DNA of 64,000 nt from Clostridium beijerinckii (GCF_036699995.1 NZ_CP144906.1:3979001-4043000); one strand, 5' to 3'. Shown: positions 18,246-27,627, counted from the stretch's first letter. The notes: generated by a model from the letters alone, not told the origin. Program-made: numbers and translations.

Positions 18246-18389
18246 ATGATTAACGAAAATTGTAGTTGTCCAAACAAAAATTGTGAAAGACACGGAAATT
18301 GTTCTTCTTGTATAGAATTCCATAAGAATACCGAAGTTTCTGTATTTTGCTTACGTTTGAAAAATACTGATAATAAATTAGAAAAGTAA
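18246..18389 (+). CDS. Small Cys-rich protein (47 aa), probable metal-binding
   Basis: A 47-residue ORF with a strong GGAGGTGAT ribosome site and ATG at 18246. It contains CSCPNKNCERHGNCSSC, followed by EFH and another Cys, giving six Cys and two His arranged as a compact zinc or metal site. Similar small proteins with a C.CPN..C.RHG.C..C core are common in clostridia; their function is unknown to me. A terminator hairpin follows at 18420-18460. It is divergent from the LysR gene. Confidence 0.75.
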   Translation: MINENCSCPNKNCERHGNCSSCIEFHKNTEVSVFCLRLKNTDNKLEK

Positions 18390-18419
18390 AATTAGTTGTA
18401 AATGTATTTTATATAATAA

Positions 18420-18460
18420 GGCACAAGCTTTCTTTTAATTTATTTTTTAATGCTTTTGCC
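18420..18460 (+). terminator. Intrinsic terminator of the small Cys-rich gene
   Basis: GGCACAAGC (18420-18428) pairs with GCTTTTGCC (18452-18460) with one mismatch and is followed by CTTTT. Confidence 0.6.
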
Positions 18461-18632
18461 CTTTTCCATCATTATACATTGTCAATTGCAGATTGTCTCA
18501 TGATTATTTTAGCTTTTAGCATTATTACATTTATGTTGTTTTATAGGAATTTCATAAATTACTATACACTAGAAAAACTGTTTCTATAAAAGTTGAATAA
18601 TTCTAAGAGCAAATATATAGGAGTGTATGAAA

Positions 18633-19823
18633 ATGACTACAAATAAAAATCAGAATACTAATAGCGGTATCTCAACCTTGCTAATTCTACTTTTAGCTGT
18701 TTCATGTGGTGTAATAGTTGCTAACCTTTACTATGCTCAACCATTAATTGAATTAATCAGCTCTGATATAGGATTACCTTCCAGTACGGCAGGATTGGTA
18801 GTTACGCTGACGCAAATGGGATATTGTATCGGGTTATTATTTATCGTGCCTTTAGGCGATATTTTGGAAAACCGAAAGCTAGTAGTATCTTCATTATTAT
18901 TAACTGTTTTTGCTTTAATAATTGGAGCTTCATCTAATGTTGCAACACTATTTTTGATAGCTACATTTTTCATTGGACTTGGATCTGTAGCTGCTCAGAT
19001 ATTGGTTCCTTATGCAGCTCACGTATCACCAGAAGCCTCACGTGGTCGAATAGTTGGTAATGTCATGAGTGGACTATTACTTGGTATTATGCTTGCTCGC
19101 CCTGTAGCTAGTCTTGTAGCTGGATTTTTTGGCTGGAGATTAATGTTTTTTCTATCTGCAGGATTCGTTCTTATTATAATTCTAATATTATACAAGTTAT
19201 TACCTTATAGAAAACCGTCGATAAATACACAATATCCGATACTGCTTGCTTCTATGTGGAAACTAGTTAAAACTACACCTATTTTACGCCGTCGTGCTAT
19301 TTATCATACCTGTGTATTTGGAGCCTATAGTCTGTTTTGGACCACAGTTCCCATGCTGCTTAGAAGCCCTGCTTTTCATCTTTCACAAACTGGCATTGCT
19401 CTATTTGCACTAGTAGGGGTTTCAGGAGCTGCAGCATCACCAGTGGCTGGATGGTTAGCTGACAAAGGATTAGTTAAGATCTCAACTGCCATTGCTCTAA
19501 TTATTGTTATTATTTCATTGTTGTTATGTTTATTAGCACAAACTGGCTATTCATTAGCATTATTAATTTTGGTTATTGCATCTATTTTATTAGACATGGG
19601 TGTTTCAGCAAATCTTGTCCTTGGTCAACGAGTTATTTTCTCTTTGGGTGCTGAATATCGCAGCCGTTTAAATGGATTATATATGGCTTTTTTCTTTGTA
19701 GGTGGTGCTATTGGATCAGCTGTTGGAGGATGGGCATATGCAGTTGGTGGTTGGAATGCGGCCTTATATATAGGAATAGCTTTTCAAATTATTGCATTAA
19801 TTTATTTTGCTACAGAAAAGTAG
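18633..19823 (+). CDS. MFS transporter (12-helix, DHA1-like)
   Basis: A 396-aa membrane exporter with twelve predicted helices. It shows the motif-A-like loop between helices 2 and 3 ([13 protein letters not shown]), the conserved [16 protein letters not shown] in helix 5, and the matching [10 protein letters not shown] between helices 8 and 9. It resembles YnfM/AraJ-type drug or sugar exporters; the substrate is unknown. ATG 18633 has AGGAG nine bases upstream, better than the ATG at 18627. Monocistronic, ended by the long hairpin at 19860-19939. No regulator is directly attached. Confidence 0.88.
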   Translation: MTTNKNQNTNSGISTLLILLLAVSCGVIVANLYYAQPLIELISSDIGLPSSTAGLVVTLTQMGYCIGLLFIVPLGDILENRKLVVSSLLLTVFALIIGASSNVATLFLIATFFIGLGSVAAQILVPYAAHVSPEASRGRIVGNVMSGLLLGIMLARPVASLVAGFFGWRLMFFLSAGFVLIIILILYKLLPYRKPSINTQYPILLASMWKLVKTTPILRRRAIYHTCVFGAYSLFWTTVPMLLRSPAFHLSQTGIALFALVGVSGAAASPVAGWLADKGLVKISTAIALIIVIISLLLCLLAQTGYSLALLILVIASILLDMGVSANLVLGQRVIFSLGAEYRSRLNGLYMAFFFVGGAIGSAVGGWAYAVGGWNAALYIGIAFQIIALIYFATEK

Positions 19824-19859
19824 ACTGTTAGTTACTACACTAAAAGAATAGTCTGTTGC

Positions 19860-19939
19860 AAAATGAACTATACCATGTCAAGTAGACAGTTAAAATAATA
19901 AATCTTTATTTGTCCACTTGACATAGTTAAGTTCATTTT
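19860..19939 (+). terminator. Long hairpin with T-run ending the MFS transcript
   Basis: 29-nt arms (19860-19888 with 19911-19939) pair with few interruptions, and six T are at the 3' end. It is much longer than a normal terminator. Confidence 0.7.
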
Positions 19940-20020
19940 TTGATTGTCATGGAATTCATAATGAAAGCAAAACATCTGTTATCTTTCCATTTTATTATCC
20001 AAGCCTAATAAATTTATCTT

Positions 20021-20056
20021 TTACTTATGATATGGTTCTCCGTATCATAGGTAAGT
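20021..20056 (-). repeat. Dispersed motif copy 5, palindromic
   Basis: TTACTTATGATATGGTTC (20021-20038) is followed by an inverted CCGTATCATAGGTAAGT (20040-20056). Minus-strand reading ends in YGEPYHK, stop. Confidence 0.5.
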
Positions 20057-20111
20057 GATATTATCCATTTTGTTAAGTTCCCCATAAAGTCACTAATTTT
20101 AACATAAATGT

Positions 20112-21005
20112 TTAAATTTTCATTTTCGATGCAGTTGCTACAACAAAATCTTTAAATACTTCAGCAGCTGGAGTAATATAACCATTCTTTAACCACCCCA
20201 TATGAATAGTCCTGTAGCATTGAGGTTCTCTTATTCTAATTACTGACACTTGATCTGTTATTAAATTAGGTATATTAGGAATAATAGAAATACCTAATCC
20301 TGCACCAACAAAGCCAGCAACCACCATACTACTCTCATTAGGTTTTACTATAGTCTTTGGCATAATACCAGCCCTTCTAAAAATAGAACACATTTTATTT
20401 GCTATATTTTCAGAAAAAAGTGCAAAAGTTTCATCTTTTAAATCTTTTAACATTACCTCTGATTGGTCAGCAAGCCTATGATTTTTAGGTACTATTATAA
20501 CAAGCTCATCATTTTTTATTGGAACTGACTCTATTTTTTCATATTCTTCAATATTTTCAAGTTCATCATAAAAACCTAAGTCAAATTTACCATTCTCTAA
20601 TCCCTCTAAAATACTGCTAGTCGAATTCATTCCAAATTCAAATTTTACATTTGAATTTTCCTTTAAAAAGTCGCTTATAATCGTTGGAATAAAATGTGTT
20701 CCAATAGTATAAAGTGACGAAATAGAAACTGTGCCTGTCATAGGATTGATTATATTCTGTAATTCCTGGATACCATCATTAATTTCTTTTATTGCAGCTT
20801 CTGCATGCTTTAAAAACATACTGCCAAAGCGGGTTAATTTTATATTCCTCCCATTCTTTTCAAACAAATTAACTTCCAACTCTTCTTCTAATTTCGAAAT
20901 TGCCTTGCTTAAAGCTGACTGAGTTACCAATAGTAAGTCAGCCGCTGTAGTATAATTTTGCGTTTCTGCTATAACTTTAAAGTATTCCAATTGCTGCCAG
21001 TTCAT
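20112..21005 (-). CDS. LysR-family regulator
   Basis: 297 aa with the LysR winged helix (NYTTAADLLLVTQSALSKAIS, KLEEELEVNLFEKNGRNIKLT) and an effector domain with typical VPKNHRLA and AGFVGAGLGISIIP segments. It is divergent from a nitroreductase gene (21446) across 440 bp, which is its most likely target. A good AGGAGGT site precedes the ATG. Confidence 0.88.
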   Translation of the reverse strand: MNWQQLEYFKVIAETQNYTTAADLLLVTQSALSKAISKLEEELEVNLFEKNGRNIKLTRFGSMFLKHAEAAIKEINDGIQELQNIINPMTGTVSISSLYTIGTHFIPTIISDFLKENSNVKFEFGMNSTSSILEGLENGKFDLGFYDELENIEEYEKIESVPIKNDELVIIVPKNHRLADQSEVMLKDLKDETFALFSENIANKMCSIFRRAGIMPKTIVKPNESSMVVAGFVGAGLGISIIPNIPNLITDQVSVIRIREPQCYRTIHMGWLKNGYITPAAEVFKDFVVATASKMKI

Positions 21006-21445
21006 ATTATATATAACCTCCTTAGTTTATAATCTTTAAACTCAATTGGTAAGGTAACATTTCTACGTAGTACTCAAACCTCTCGTTAGAAAATTACTAT
21101 ACTAAAATAATATATTACTTTCAACTTTTGCGTAAATTATTTGCCAAATACAAATTTATTAAAACATATCCTAGGTAAAAGTTTAAGTATTAAATAACCA
21201 TAACCATGTATGAATTTTATTCATATATATAATGAAAAAGTTCCATTAGACGTCTTAGAATTTTATTGATATCATAATATTACTTTCTTAATAAATTTTA
21301 AAACTCAATAAATTAATTATAAAATCTACTCATATATTTATAAAGATTATAAGCTAGTTTATTAAGATATTATAATTTTTAAATGCATATTCAATAATAA
21401 CCACTAAGGTAAAATAAAATATTTCTTTAAAGAAGGAGAAAAATT
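21006..21445. other. Divergent intergenic region of LysR and nitroreductase genes
   Basis: 440 AT-rich bases with no gene. It must hold both promoters; I see no clean palindrome or -35/-10 pair that I would assign. Confidence 0.4.
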
Positions 21446-22006
21446 ATGAATGAAGTAATCAAAAATATTTTAACAAGAAGAAGTATAAGATCTTATACGG
21501 ATGAGCAGATTTCCGATGAGGATTTAAATATAATCTTAGAAGCTGCAAAATTTGCTCCAAGTTATAAAGGCACTCAAAGCTGGCATTTCGCTGTAGTTCA
21601 AAATAAAGAGAAAATCAATCAGCTAATTTCTGTAATAAAAGAAGCCTTGCAAAATTCTTCTATAGAGCAATATAAAAAGATGGGGAATATACCTAATTTC
21701 AATCCATTCTATAACGCTCCTACTATAATCATCACAGCTTGTGATAAAAACTCGCCAGAAAAAGAAGCAGACTCTGCTGTAGCACTTGAAAATATAATGC
21801 TAGCTGCTCACTCGCTTAATATTGGTTCATGCTGGATATCATCTTTAAGTATCGTTCGAGATGACCCTAAGGTTATAGGTATACTTTCAGAACTTGGTAT
21901 TCCTGAAAATTATACTATATTGGGTACTGCTGCTTTAGGTTTTAGCAATAATAGTAATGCAAAGGCGGCACCTAGAAAAGAAGGAACTGTAAGCATTGTA
22001 AAATAA
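21446..22006 (+). CDS. Nitroreductase-family FMN protein
   Basis: A 186-aa flavin enzyme that reduces nitroaromatics, quinones or similar acceptors with NAD(P)H. It has the opening ILTRRSIRSYTDEQI, which binds the FMN phosphate, APSYKGTQSWHF in the second conserved block, and the later AAHSLNIGSCWISS. Length is typical of the compact clostridial group. The site GAAGGAGAAAAATT precedes ATG 21446. The divergent LysR gene is the probable regulator; two hairpins end the transcript. Confidence 0.88.
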   Translation: MNEVIKNILTRRSIRSYTDEQISDEDLNIILEAAKFAPSYKGTQSWHFAVVQNKEKINQLISVIKEALQNSSIEQYKKMGNIPNFNPFYNAPTIIITACDKNSPEKEADSAVALENIMLAAHSLNIGSCWISSLSIVRDDPKVIGILSELGIPENYTILGTAALGFSNNSNAKAAPRKEGTVSIVK

Positions 22007-22013
22007 ATTTAAA

Positions 22014-22088
22014 AGCTGAGCGAAAGTTATTATCGCTCACAACTGAATAAAAGTATGTGAATAAATCATATACTTTTATTCAATTTTA
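22014..22088 (+). terminator. Tandem hairpins after the nitroreductase gene
   Basis: First stem TGAGCGA/TCGCTCA (22017-22023 with 22033-22039); second stem of 13 bp (22044-22056 with 22070-22082) followed by ATTTT. Confidence 0.75.
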
Positions 22089-22098
22089 GTTTCGCATT

Positions 22099-22240
22099 TA
22101 TTTATGATACGGTTCCCCCTCCATTATCCTAGATTTTCTTTGCAAATTAAAAATTTTATTTAGTCATATTAATTTCCAATTATATATATTCTTATAATTC
22201 TCTCTTCCAAATATAAAATAGTCTAAACTATTACCATAGA
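22099..22240 (-). repeat. Dispersed ~140-bp repeat, copy B (contains motif copy 6)
   Basis: Homologous to 11688-11829. It begins with TTTATGATACGGTTC at 22101. On the minus strand it reads as a relic that includes YFIFGRENYKN and ends in GEPYHK, stop. Confidence 0.55.
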
Positions 22241-22382
22241 TAAGTCTTCTAATTATCCAAGGGAATCTGTTTTATCAACAGCTTCTCCCTTTTTATATTT
22301 CATCTTGATTTTACCCTAGCCCATTTAAAAATATCCACTACAATTTTATTATCTACTCAAAAATTTTTTCTCCCAATATGGA

Positions 22383-22528
22383 GATCTGTTTTTCTATCTT
22401 AAAATTAAATAAAAATACAGGACTTTTTAAGCCTTACAGCCTTCAAACCCGCATTATACAAGCATATTCTTCAGAATATTAGAATATATATTCTGGTATT
22501 CTGAAGAATAAATATTGTTAAGAATATA
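22383..22528. repeat. Dispersed hairpin element, copy A
   Basis: About 146 bp nearly identical in order to 63217-63362. It has a perfect 14-bp stem (22465-22478 with 22497-22510, core ATTCTTCAGAATA) and common blocks GATCTGTTTTTCTATCTTAA and TTCAAACCCGCATTATACAA. It lies between convergent genes, as does the other copy. With the 140-bp repeat it fills most of 22007-22619. Confidence 0.7.
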
Positions 22529-22619
22529 AGAATTCTATATATTAAGTTTGTTGTAGATTATACTTAATTTCTACGTTTCTTTTGTGTAGATCATCTTTTT
22601 GAATATACAATAAAGATAT

Positions 22620-23144
22620 TTAAAATCTCATTTTCGTTATGAATAAATAAAATAATATACGTGGCAATGCAATAACAGATAGTATTGCAATCGCAGTATG
22701 TACTTTTTTCTCATCTCGTAATATAAACAAGAAAAACTTATATCCTAAAATGCCAATTAATCCGCCTAAACAATTTAGAATTATGTCATCAATGTCTGAT
22801 GCTCCAATTCCAAAAATCCCCTGAATGATTTCAACAAACAAACTCATTATAAATACAAACAACAAATTGGTTATTACTCTTTTATTATTTTTGAATAATA
22901 GCAAATATGCACCAAGAGGAATAAATATAGCTATATTTCCAACCACATTACCAAAGGCAAACTTTTTTATAGAGGCAGTACCACTAAATAGATATTCCTT
23001 TATACTATAAAAAGGAATGAGGTTAATTGACCTATGTTCCAAATTAGAGATTCTTGATAAAAACAATATTTTAATTAATAAAAGTATGTAGCAAATGAAA
23101 ACACCATATAAAAAGAATGTTTTGATCCGTTCTCGTTTATTCAT
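22620..23144 (-). CDS. VanZ-like membrane protein
   Basis: A 174-aa protein with about five membrane helices and the VanZ family signatures: NLIPFYSIKEY, an FGNVVGNIAIFIPLGAYL helix, EIIQGIFGIGASDIDDIILNCLGG. VanZ proteins lower sensitivity to teicoplanin and some other envelope antibiotics by an unknown mechanism. ATG 23144 follows GGAGG; the distal in-frame ATG at 23165 overlaps that site. It is downstream of the D,D-carboxypeptidase gene, and tandem 11-bp boxes like those before vanR lie at 23421-23453, so it is probably under the same regulator. Confidence 0.88.
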   Translation of the reverse strand: MNKRERIKTFFLYGVFICYILLLIKILFLSRISNLEHRSINLIPFYSIKEYLFSGTASIKKFAFGNVVGNIAIFIPLGAYLLLFKNNKRVITNLLFVFIMSLFVEIIQGIFGIGASDIDDIILNCLGGLIGILGYKFFLFILRDEKKVHTAIAILSVIALPRILFYLFITKMRF

Positions 23145-23457
23145 AATAATACCTCCATTTTTCATTTGATTACTGATTATTCTCCGATGTTCAGTTTATA
23201 AAAATCTTCCGTTCGCATTTATATACAAGCATTCACTATTGTTATATATAAAACGGGTAGTAGAAGCATCCACGTCACTATGACATATTAATATGCCCTT
23301 TACATACTACACGGCAAGACGCATGTTAAGCATCTTGTTTTCCTAATATTTCATATCAAAGCCTGTCCTATTCGATAATTTCATCTTACCGAAATCAGAT
23401 AAGAAATGTTGGAATTTTTGCTTATGAAAATCTTAATAAATTCTTATGAATAGCTTA
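23145..23457. other. Long leader between the boxes and the vanZ-like gene
   Basis: 313 bases with no ORF of note. The regulator boxes lie at its far end (23421-23453), so a transcript started there would carry an untranslated leader of over 200 nt. Confidence 0.4.
23421..23453 (-). promoter_or_regulatory. Three tandem 11-bp boxes (VanR-like site of the vanZ gene)
   Basis: Boxes at 23421, 23432 and 23443 each begin CTTA (CTTATGAAAAT, CTTAATAAATT, CTTATGAATAG). The 11-bp phase is typical of OmpR/PhoB-family regulators, and the sequence matches the boxes at 24491, 30899 and 32808. Confidence 0.7.
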
Positions 23458-24420
23458 TTATTTTCCTATGCCGCTATATACAACTAATGCATCGATAATA
23501 TTATACTGTTCCGTATGGTGATTCCCTTTAGCACCGGCTGTAATTAAAATATATTCCTGCTTCCCCACTTTGGCAAGACTCGCAAGACATAGACCTGCTT
23601 TATCGGTATATCCAGTTTTCCCTCCTAAAATTTCCCCACCAACAATATTTTGATTCTTTAGCTCTTCAAACATGGTACTGTTAAAGGTTATCCCGCGAGG
23701 ATGCTTATTCGTAGGTGCTGTGGAATGACGAGATGAAGTAAAAATCTCCCTGAAGGTATCATTTTTCAATGCATAGCTTAGAAGAATAGACAAATCTTTG
23801 ACTGTTGTATAATGGTTTTCATCCTGAAGCCCTGTGGCATTTTCAAAATGAGTATTTTTCATACCAAGATCAGCTGCCTTTTTATTCATCATTTTTGCAA
23901 AATTCTGCTCTGACCCTGCTATTTGATTGGCAAGCCCAATGCAACACTCCGCGCCGCTTGGTAGCAGCGCCCCGTATAATAGGTCGATTGCCTTGACCTG
24001 CTCTCCTGGTTGAAAACCTGCCATTGATGCATCTTCTCCGTACAGCCCCTGAAACATAGAATTGGCCAGTTTGATTTCTTTCTTCGTATTAGGTAGATTT
24101 TCTATGGCAACAATAGCTGTCATCATTTTAGTCAAAGAAGCAGGATAGATTTTTTCTTCACTATTTTTCTGCATCAGTATGGTATTATCTTTTAGACTGA
24201 TCAGAATCGCATTAGGACTGTTCAGCTTGTCAGGAGATATTGAAACAGAGGCATCAAACGAGGAAGCCAACGTTATTCTACCGTCATATTCTGTCCCAAA
24301 GATATACTCATATCCTGGAATAATGATGTATTTATAAACAAAAGTTTCAATTCCAATCATTAACAGAAATGCCACAGCTATGAATATTTTTGACTTTTTC
24401 TTTTTTACTTTTCTTACCAT
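23458..24420 (-). CDS. Serine D-alanyl-D-alanine carboxypeptidase (VanY-D/DacA type)
   Basis: A 320-aa penicillin-binding-type carboxypeptidase that trims the terminal D-Ala of peptidoglycan stems outside the membrane. A single N-terminal membrane helix (about 10-31) anchors it; the catalytic domain has SLTK at 95-98 and KTG at 268-270. The middle motif, usually S-x-N, reads SGA (155-157, followed by ECC), an atypical third residue. In VanD-type enterococci a serine enzyme of this kind (VanY-D) acts with VanRS, and here too the gene sits in a VanRS region, preceded by VanR-like boxes and followed by a vanZ-like gene. There is no D,D-ligase or VanX here. Confidence 0.88.
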   Translation of the reverse strand: MVRKVKKKKSKIFIAVAFLLMIGIETFVYKYIIIPGYEYIFGTEYDGRITLASSFDASVSISPDKLNSPNAILISLKDNTILMQKNSEEKIYPASLTKMMTAIVAIENLPNTKKEIKLANSMFQGLYGEDASMAGFQPGEQVKAIDLLYGALLPSGAECCIGLANQIAGSEQNFAKMMNKKAADLGMKNTHFENATGLQDENHYTTVKDLSILLSYALKNDTFREIFTSSRHSTAPTNKHPRGITFNSTMFEELKNQNIVGGEILGGKTGYTDKAGLCLASLAKVGKQEYILITAGAKGNHHTEQYNIIDALVVYSGIGK

Positions 24421-24432
24421 AATAAAACAACC

Positions 24433-24471
24433 CCTTATTCTGTTCTTATATTATTTAAACACAGAATAAGG
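24433..24471 (-). promoter_or_regulatory. Hairpin holding the ribosome site of the carboxypeptidase gene
   Basis: CCTTATTCTGT (24433-24443) pairs with ACAGAATAAGG (24461-24471). On the minus strand the 3' arm contains AAGGGG, ten bases before the ATG, so the fold would hide the ribosome site. Confidence 0.6.
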
Positions 24472-24490
24472 ATCTATATTAGAATTCCAT

Positions 24491-24523
24491 CTTATGAACT
24501 TCTTAAGATTTTCTTATGACGGA
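24491..24523 (-). promoter_or_regulatory. Three tandem 11-bp boxes (VanR-like site of the carboxypeptidase gene)
   Basis: Boxes at 24491, 24502 and 24513 (CTTATGAACTT, CTTAAGATTTT, CTTATGACGGA). On the minus strand a -10-like TAATAT follows about nine bases beyond the last half-site, the usual distance for PhoB-type activation. Confidence 0.7.
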
Positions 24524-24703
24524 ATCTTTACTATAAATATAATATTTTTTGTATTCTTTCCACAGTAATTGTACCATCGTGCGCCGTAACAATTTCTTGT
24601 GTTATTGCTAAACTTGACCATGCTTCACCAATGTTCGTGGAACGTGCAGAATCTAATCTATAAAACTTTTTAAAAATAGTGTCAAGCTTTCCCTACTAGA
24701 GCA

Positions 24704-24742
24704 TGAACAAAAGCAACACTCATCTAAGAACGAGTGCTGCTT
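24704..24742 (-). terminator. Terminator of the transport cluster
   Basis: A minus-strand stem of AAAGCAGCACTC with GAGTGTTGCTTT is followed by TGTTC, just after the stop of the binding-protein gene at 24747. It would separate the cluster from the carboxypeptidase gene. Confidence 0.6.
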
Positions 24743-24746
24743 TCAA

Positions 24747-26189
24747 TTATTCGTTTATATAAGTATTTACTCTGTCCTGGATAGTCCTTGCTGCATCATC
24801 AGCAGTCTTTTGACCATTAAAAAAGACTTTGCTCTCTTCTTGTACAATATCTAATACTTTTTGGTCTACAGGTGCATATTTTTTTGCCTTGCTAATTAGT
24901 TCAGGAACTATATCAACATCTTCCTGAGTAAGAGGTTTAGTAATTTTTATAACTTGACCATTATCAGCGAACTTTAGCTTATTATTCCCTATAGCTTTCT
25001 TTGACGTATCTATTGTGTCCTGTGCAGCTTTAGAAGATGCAGTCTTGTTAATTGGAAAGCTAGTCCAGGAAGACTCAGACATCATCTCATCGGAAACTAA
25101 AAATTTAAGGAAATCCCAAGCAAGATCTTTATTTGAGGATTTATTATTAATTCCAAAAGTTGTAGTGGCAGTGAATGACAAATTGTCTCCTTCTCCTGGA
25201 TATTTTAAGAAATCCACACCTCCCTCATAAACTTGTTTTTTTAGCATTAAATCAAAATACATGCTCAGCTTGGTTGGGCTAAATACTACTCCTCCTCTCT
25301 TAGTTAAATTACCCACTTTTCCATCAGCAGTATCTGTATTTACATAATTTTTATCTATCATGGATTTTGCTAAATTCATAAGCTCAATAAATTCTTTTGA
25401 ATCAAAGCTTAAAGTTTTTTGGGTTTTATCTACAAATTTATTATAGTTTTCAGAGACAAGGTAAGATACTAGCATACTCCCATCTACGCCTGAAAGGGCA
25501 TATATTCCCTGCACACCATCTTTTTTGCTACCGTCTACAATCTTAGCTGCGGTATCCTCAAAATCATTCCAGTTCCATTTATTATCATCAACTTTAATGT
25601 TGTATTTATCTAATAATGCCTTGTTAGTCTCCAAAACATTAAGACTTATGCTTAGAGGAAAACTATACAGATTTCCATTATACTTCATGGCATCAAGAAT
25701 ATTTGAGTAATAATTATTTAAGTCGAAGTTCTTGTCATCTTTAATCATATCACTTAAATTTGCAAGCAGATTTTTATCAATATATTTTTCATATGGGAGA
25801 GTGTTTAAGGATATAATATCGCTACCTTTTCCTGACATAAGTTCTGTGTTCATGGCAGTAACATATTTTTCAATATCCTCAGGTTTTTCATCTTCTACAC
25901 TCCTAGAAACTTTCCCCTCATTTCCTCCTGGCAGTGGATCAGACGTATATTCCTTAATGTTAATAATTGTATCTGGATGCTTCTCCTTATATTTTTTTAT
26001 GGCCGTATCAAGATAATTATCTTTTGTTATTACAGAAATAGTTAAGGTATTATCACCCGAAGTATTTGTCGCACTGCTGTTACTTACTGTACTTTTGCAG
26101 GCAACTGTACCAATTGCCGTTAACACGACTAGGCCTAGACATGTAAGTTTTTTTGAAATATTGATTCTAAATAATTTGTTTTTATACAT
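24747..26189 (-). CDS. ABC solute-binding lipoprotein (sugar-type, family 1)
   Basis: A 480-aa extracellular binding protein. A signal peptide ends in GTVAC, a slightly atypical lipobox giving Cys31, then a Ser/Thr-rich linker and the bilobal fold (LTISVITKDNYLDTAIKKY near the start, SDEMMSESSWTSFPINK typical of the second lobe). It is the last gene of the five-gene cluster, one base after the permease gene stop, with its GAGGAG ribosome site inside the end of that gene. It would deliver a ligand to the two MalF/MalG-type permeases, but the link to an efflux-type adaptor makes a plain sugar-uptake role doubtful. Confidence 0.88.
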   Translation of the reverse strand: MYKNKLFRINISKKLTCLGLVVLTAIGTVACKSTVSNSSATNTSGDNTLTISVITKDNYLDTAIKKYKEKHPDTIINIKEYTSDPLPGGNEGKVSRSVEDEKPEDIEKYVTAMNTELMSGKGSDIISLNTLPYEKYIDKNLLANLSDMIKDDKNFDLNNYYSNILDAMKYNGNLYSFPLSISLNVLETNKALLDKYNIKVDDNKWNWNDFEDTAAKIVDGSKKDGVQGIYALSGVDGSMLVSYLVSENYNKFVDKTQKTLSFDSKEFIELMNLAKSMIDKNYVNTDTADGKVGNLTKRGGVVFSPTKLSMYFDLMLKKQVYEGGVDFLKYPGEGDNLSFTATTTFGINNKSSNKDLAWDFLKFLVSDEMMSESSWTSFPINKTASSKAAQDTIDTSKKAIGNNKLKFADNGQVIKITKPLTQEDVDIVPELISKAKKYAPVDQKVLDIVQEESKVFFNGQKTADDAARTIQDRVNTYINE

Positions 26190-26190
26190 T

Positions 26191-27597
26191 TTAAATACAC
26201 TCCTCTTTGTTATCTATATAAATTTTATTTTTTATGGCCAAATACCGTAGTAGCGTAAGAAATATAAAAGTAAAAACTAATATTACCCCTTTAACATTAA
26301 TTGTGATAGGCATTTTCAATATGAGTAAGATAATTAAAGCTAGTATTACTAATAAAATGAGTAAAATACAGCAATATAACAATGTTTTAAATACATTTTC
26401 CTCCTTGAGCTTTAAAAGTTTAAGTGCAAGGAAATATAATGGAAAACCTGTCAGCAGCTCAATGGAAAAACTTATGTTTTGCATTATGCTTAACAAATTT
26501 AACTTCATCTCAGGATAGGTAGGAACGTAGCCTACATTTCTGACTTTATCTTGTATTAAACTCTTAAAAAGTTCAGAGTAAAAGGTTGTATCAATTAGTT
26601 CAGAAGGCACAAAGTTTGGTGGAATATATATATTGAATTTTACTGTGACCCAAATAAGATATATAAAGGTTACAAGTAAAGCTATTTCTACTACTGAAAT
26701 GATAACCAGAGCAGATCTCATTCTTAAAACATCTTTCAAATAATTCCCTTTGAGATCTGATTTTATCATTGAACATATATATACTGACTTATCTTTTACA
26801 GCAAGCAGTAATATGAGAATTGAAACTATGCCTAAGATAAAGACCATCAACAAATCTTTCTGTGCCAAAATTACTTTTTCAATATTGTAATCAATGATCT
26901 TATAATTATCTGCGCTTTTTCCAATAGAAGTTAGAGCTTCAGTGACTTTACTAATATTCTGACCCGTTGTGCCACTGCTTGAGAGATTTACCTCAAAGGA
27001 AGTAATCTTTGAATCCATATCATATAAGAGCATTTGCTCAACTGGTATGTAAACACTACCAAGGCCATTTTCAGTGAGAATCTGCAGAATAGATTTATCT
27101 GAGTCTATAACACCAATTATTTTAAACTTCTGGTTAAAGAGTTCTATATGCATTCCTACCACATTATCATTATTAAAAAGTGCTTCAGCACAGGTTTCAT
27201 CTACTACTGCAACAAGTTCATTTTTATCTCCTGGAGTTACAAGACTTCCAGATTTCAGCTTAATTTGATGAAACATAGCATATTTATCACTAATACCATA
27301 AATTTCAGCATCACTATGGCTATTTTTATAGGAAACAGAGGATTTCTTCTCAGCTACATATGCTGTGGTAGTATTTTTAAAAGCGAACTTTTGGAGATGC
27401 TGCATATCATCTTGACTAAATGAGCTGTTTTCTAGTGAATTTGAATTATTTAGTACATTGACTTCGACTTTGTTTGTTTTATAGCTTCCGTTTATTTCGC
27501 TATATTTTGATGTTAAGGAGCCTCCAAGTATGATATTAAAAATTAAAATAAATACACCTGCTGCCAGAATAATATAAGGTAGCTTAAACGACTTCAA
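26191..27597 (-). CDS. MacB/FtsX-like permease without ATPase domain
   Basis: A 468-aa membrane protein. One N-terminal helix (about 8-28), an extracytoplasmic domain of the MacB type (about 30-245, with AEIYGISDKYAMFHQIKLKSG and FKIIGVID strands), then five or six helices (about 250-455). MacB and FtsX permeases move or sense lipids, peptides or drugs across or within the membrane, driven by a separate or fused ATPase; none is present here. It follows the adaptor gene after 30 bp. The extra helices at the C-terminus make it longer than standard four-helix FtsX proteins. Assignment rests on topology and the domain pattern. Confidence 0.65.
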   Translation of the reverse strand: MKSFKLPYIILAAGVFILIFNIILGGSLTSKYSEINGSYKTNKVEVNVLNNSNSLENSSFSQDDMQHLQKFAFKNTTTAYVAEKKSSVSYKNSHSDAEIYGISDKYAMFHQIKLKSGSLVTPGDKNELVAVVDETCAEALFNNDNVVGMHIELFNQKFKIIGVIDSDKSILQILTENGLGSVYIPVEQMLLYDMDSKITSFEVNLSSSGTTGQNISKVTEALTSIGKSADNYKIIDYNIEKVILAQKDLLMVFILGIVSILILLLAVKDKSVYICSMIKSDLKGNYLKDVLRMRSALVIISVVEIALLVTFIYLIWVTVKFNIYIPPNFVPSELIDTTFYSELFKSLIQDKVRNVGYVPTYPEMKLNLLSIMQNISFSIELLTGFPLYFLALKLLKLKEENVFKTLLYCCILLILLVILALIILLILKMPITINVKGVILVFTFIFLTLLRYLAIKNKIYIDNKEECI

Positions 27598-27627
27598 CCT
27601 TTCACCTCTTTTCTTTAGGCTATATGC

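Larger units (their letters stand above)
24417..24691 (-). repeat. Direct repeat copy A: degenerate vanS tail, regulator boxes and hairpin
   Basis: About 275 bp homologous to 30826-31103. It contains a mutated copy of the last ~60 codons of vanS (24514-24691), the three 11-bp boxes, the RBS hairpin and the start-codon context. After 24691 the match breaks and a further ~18 bp (24694-24712) match 31336-31353, so an internal deletion of about 230 bp has occurred in this copy. It lies just upstream of the carboxypeptidase gene. Confidence 0.85.
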
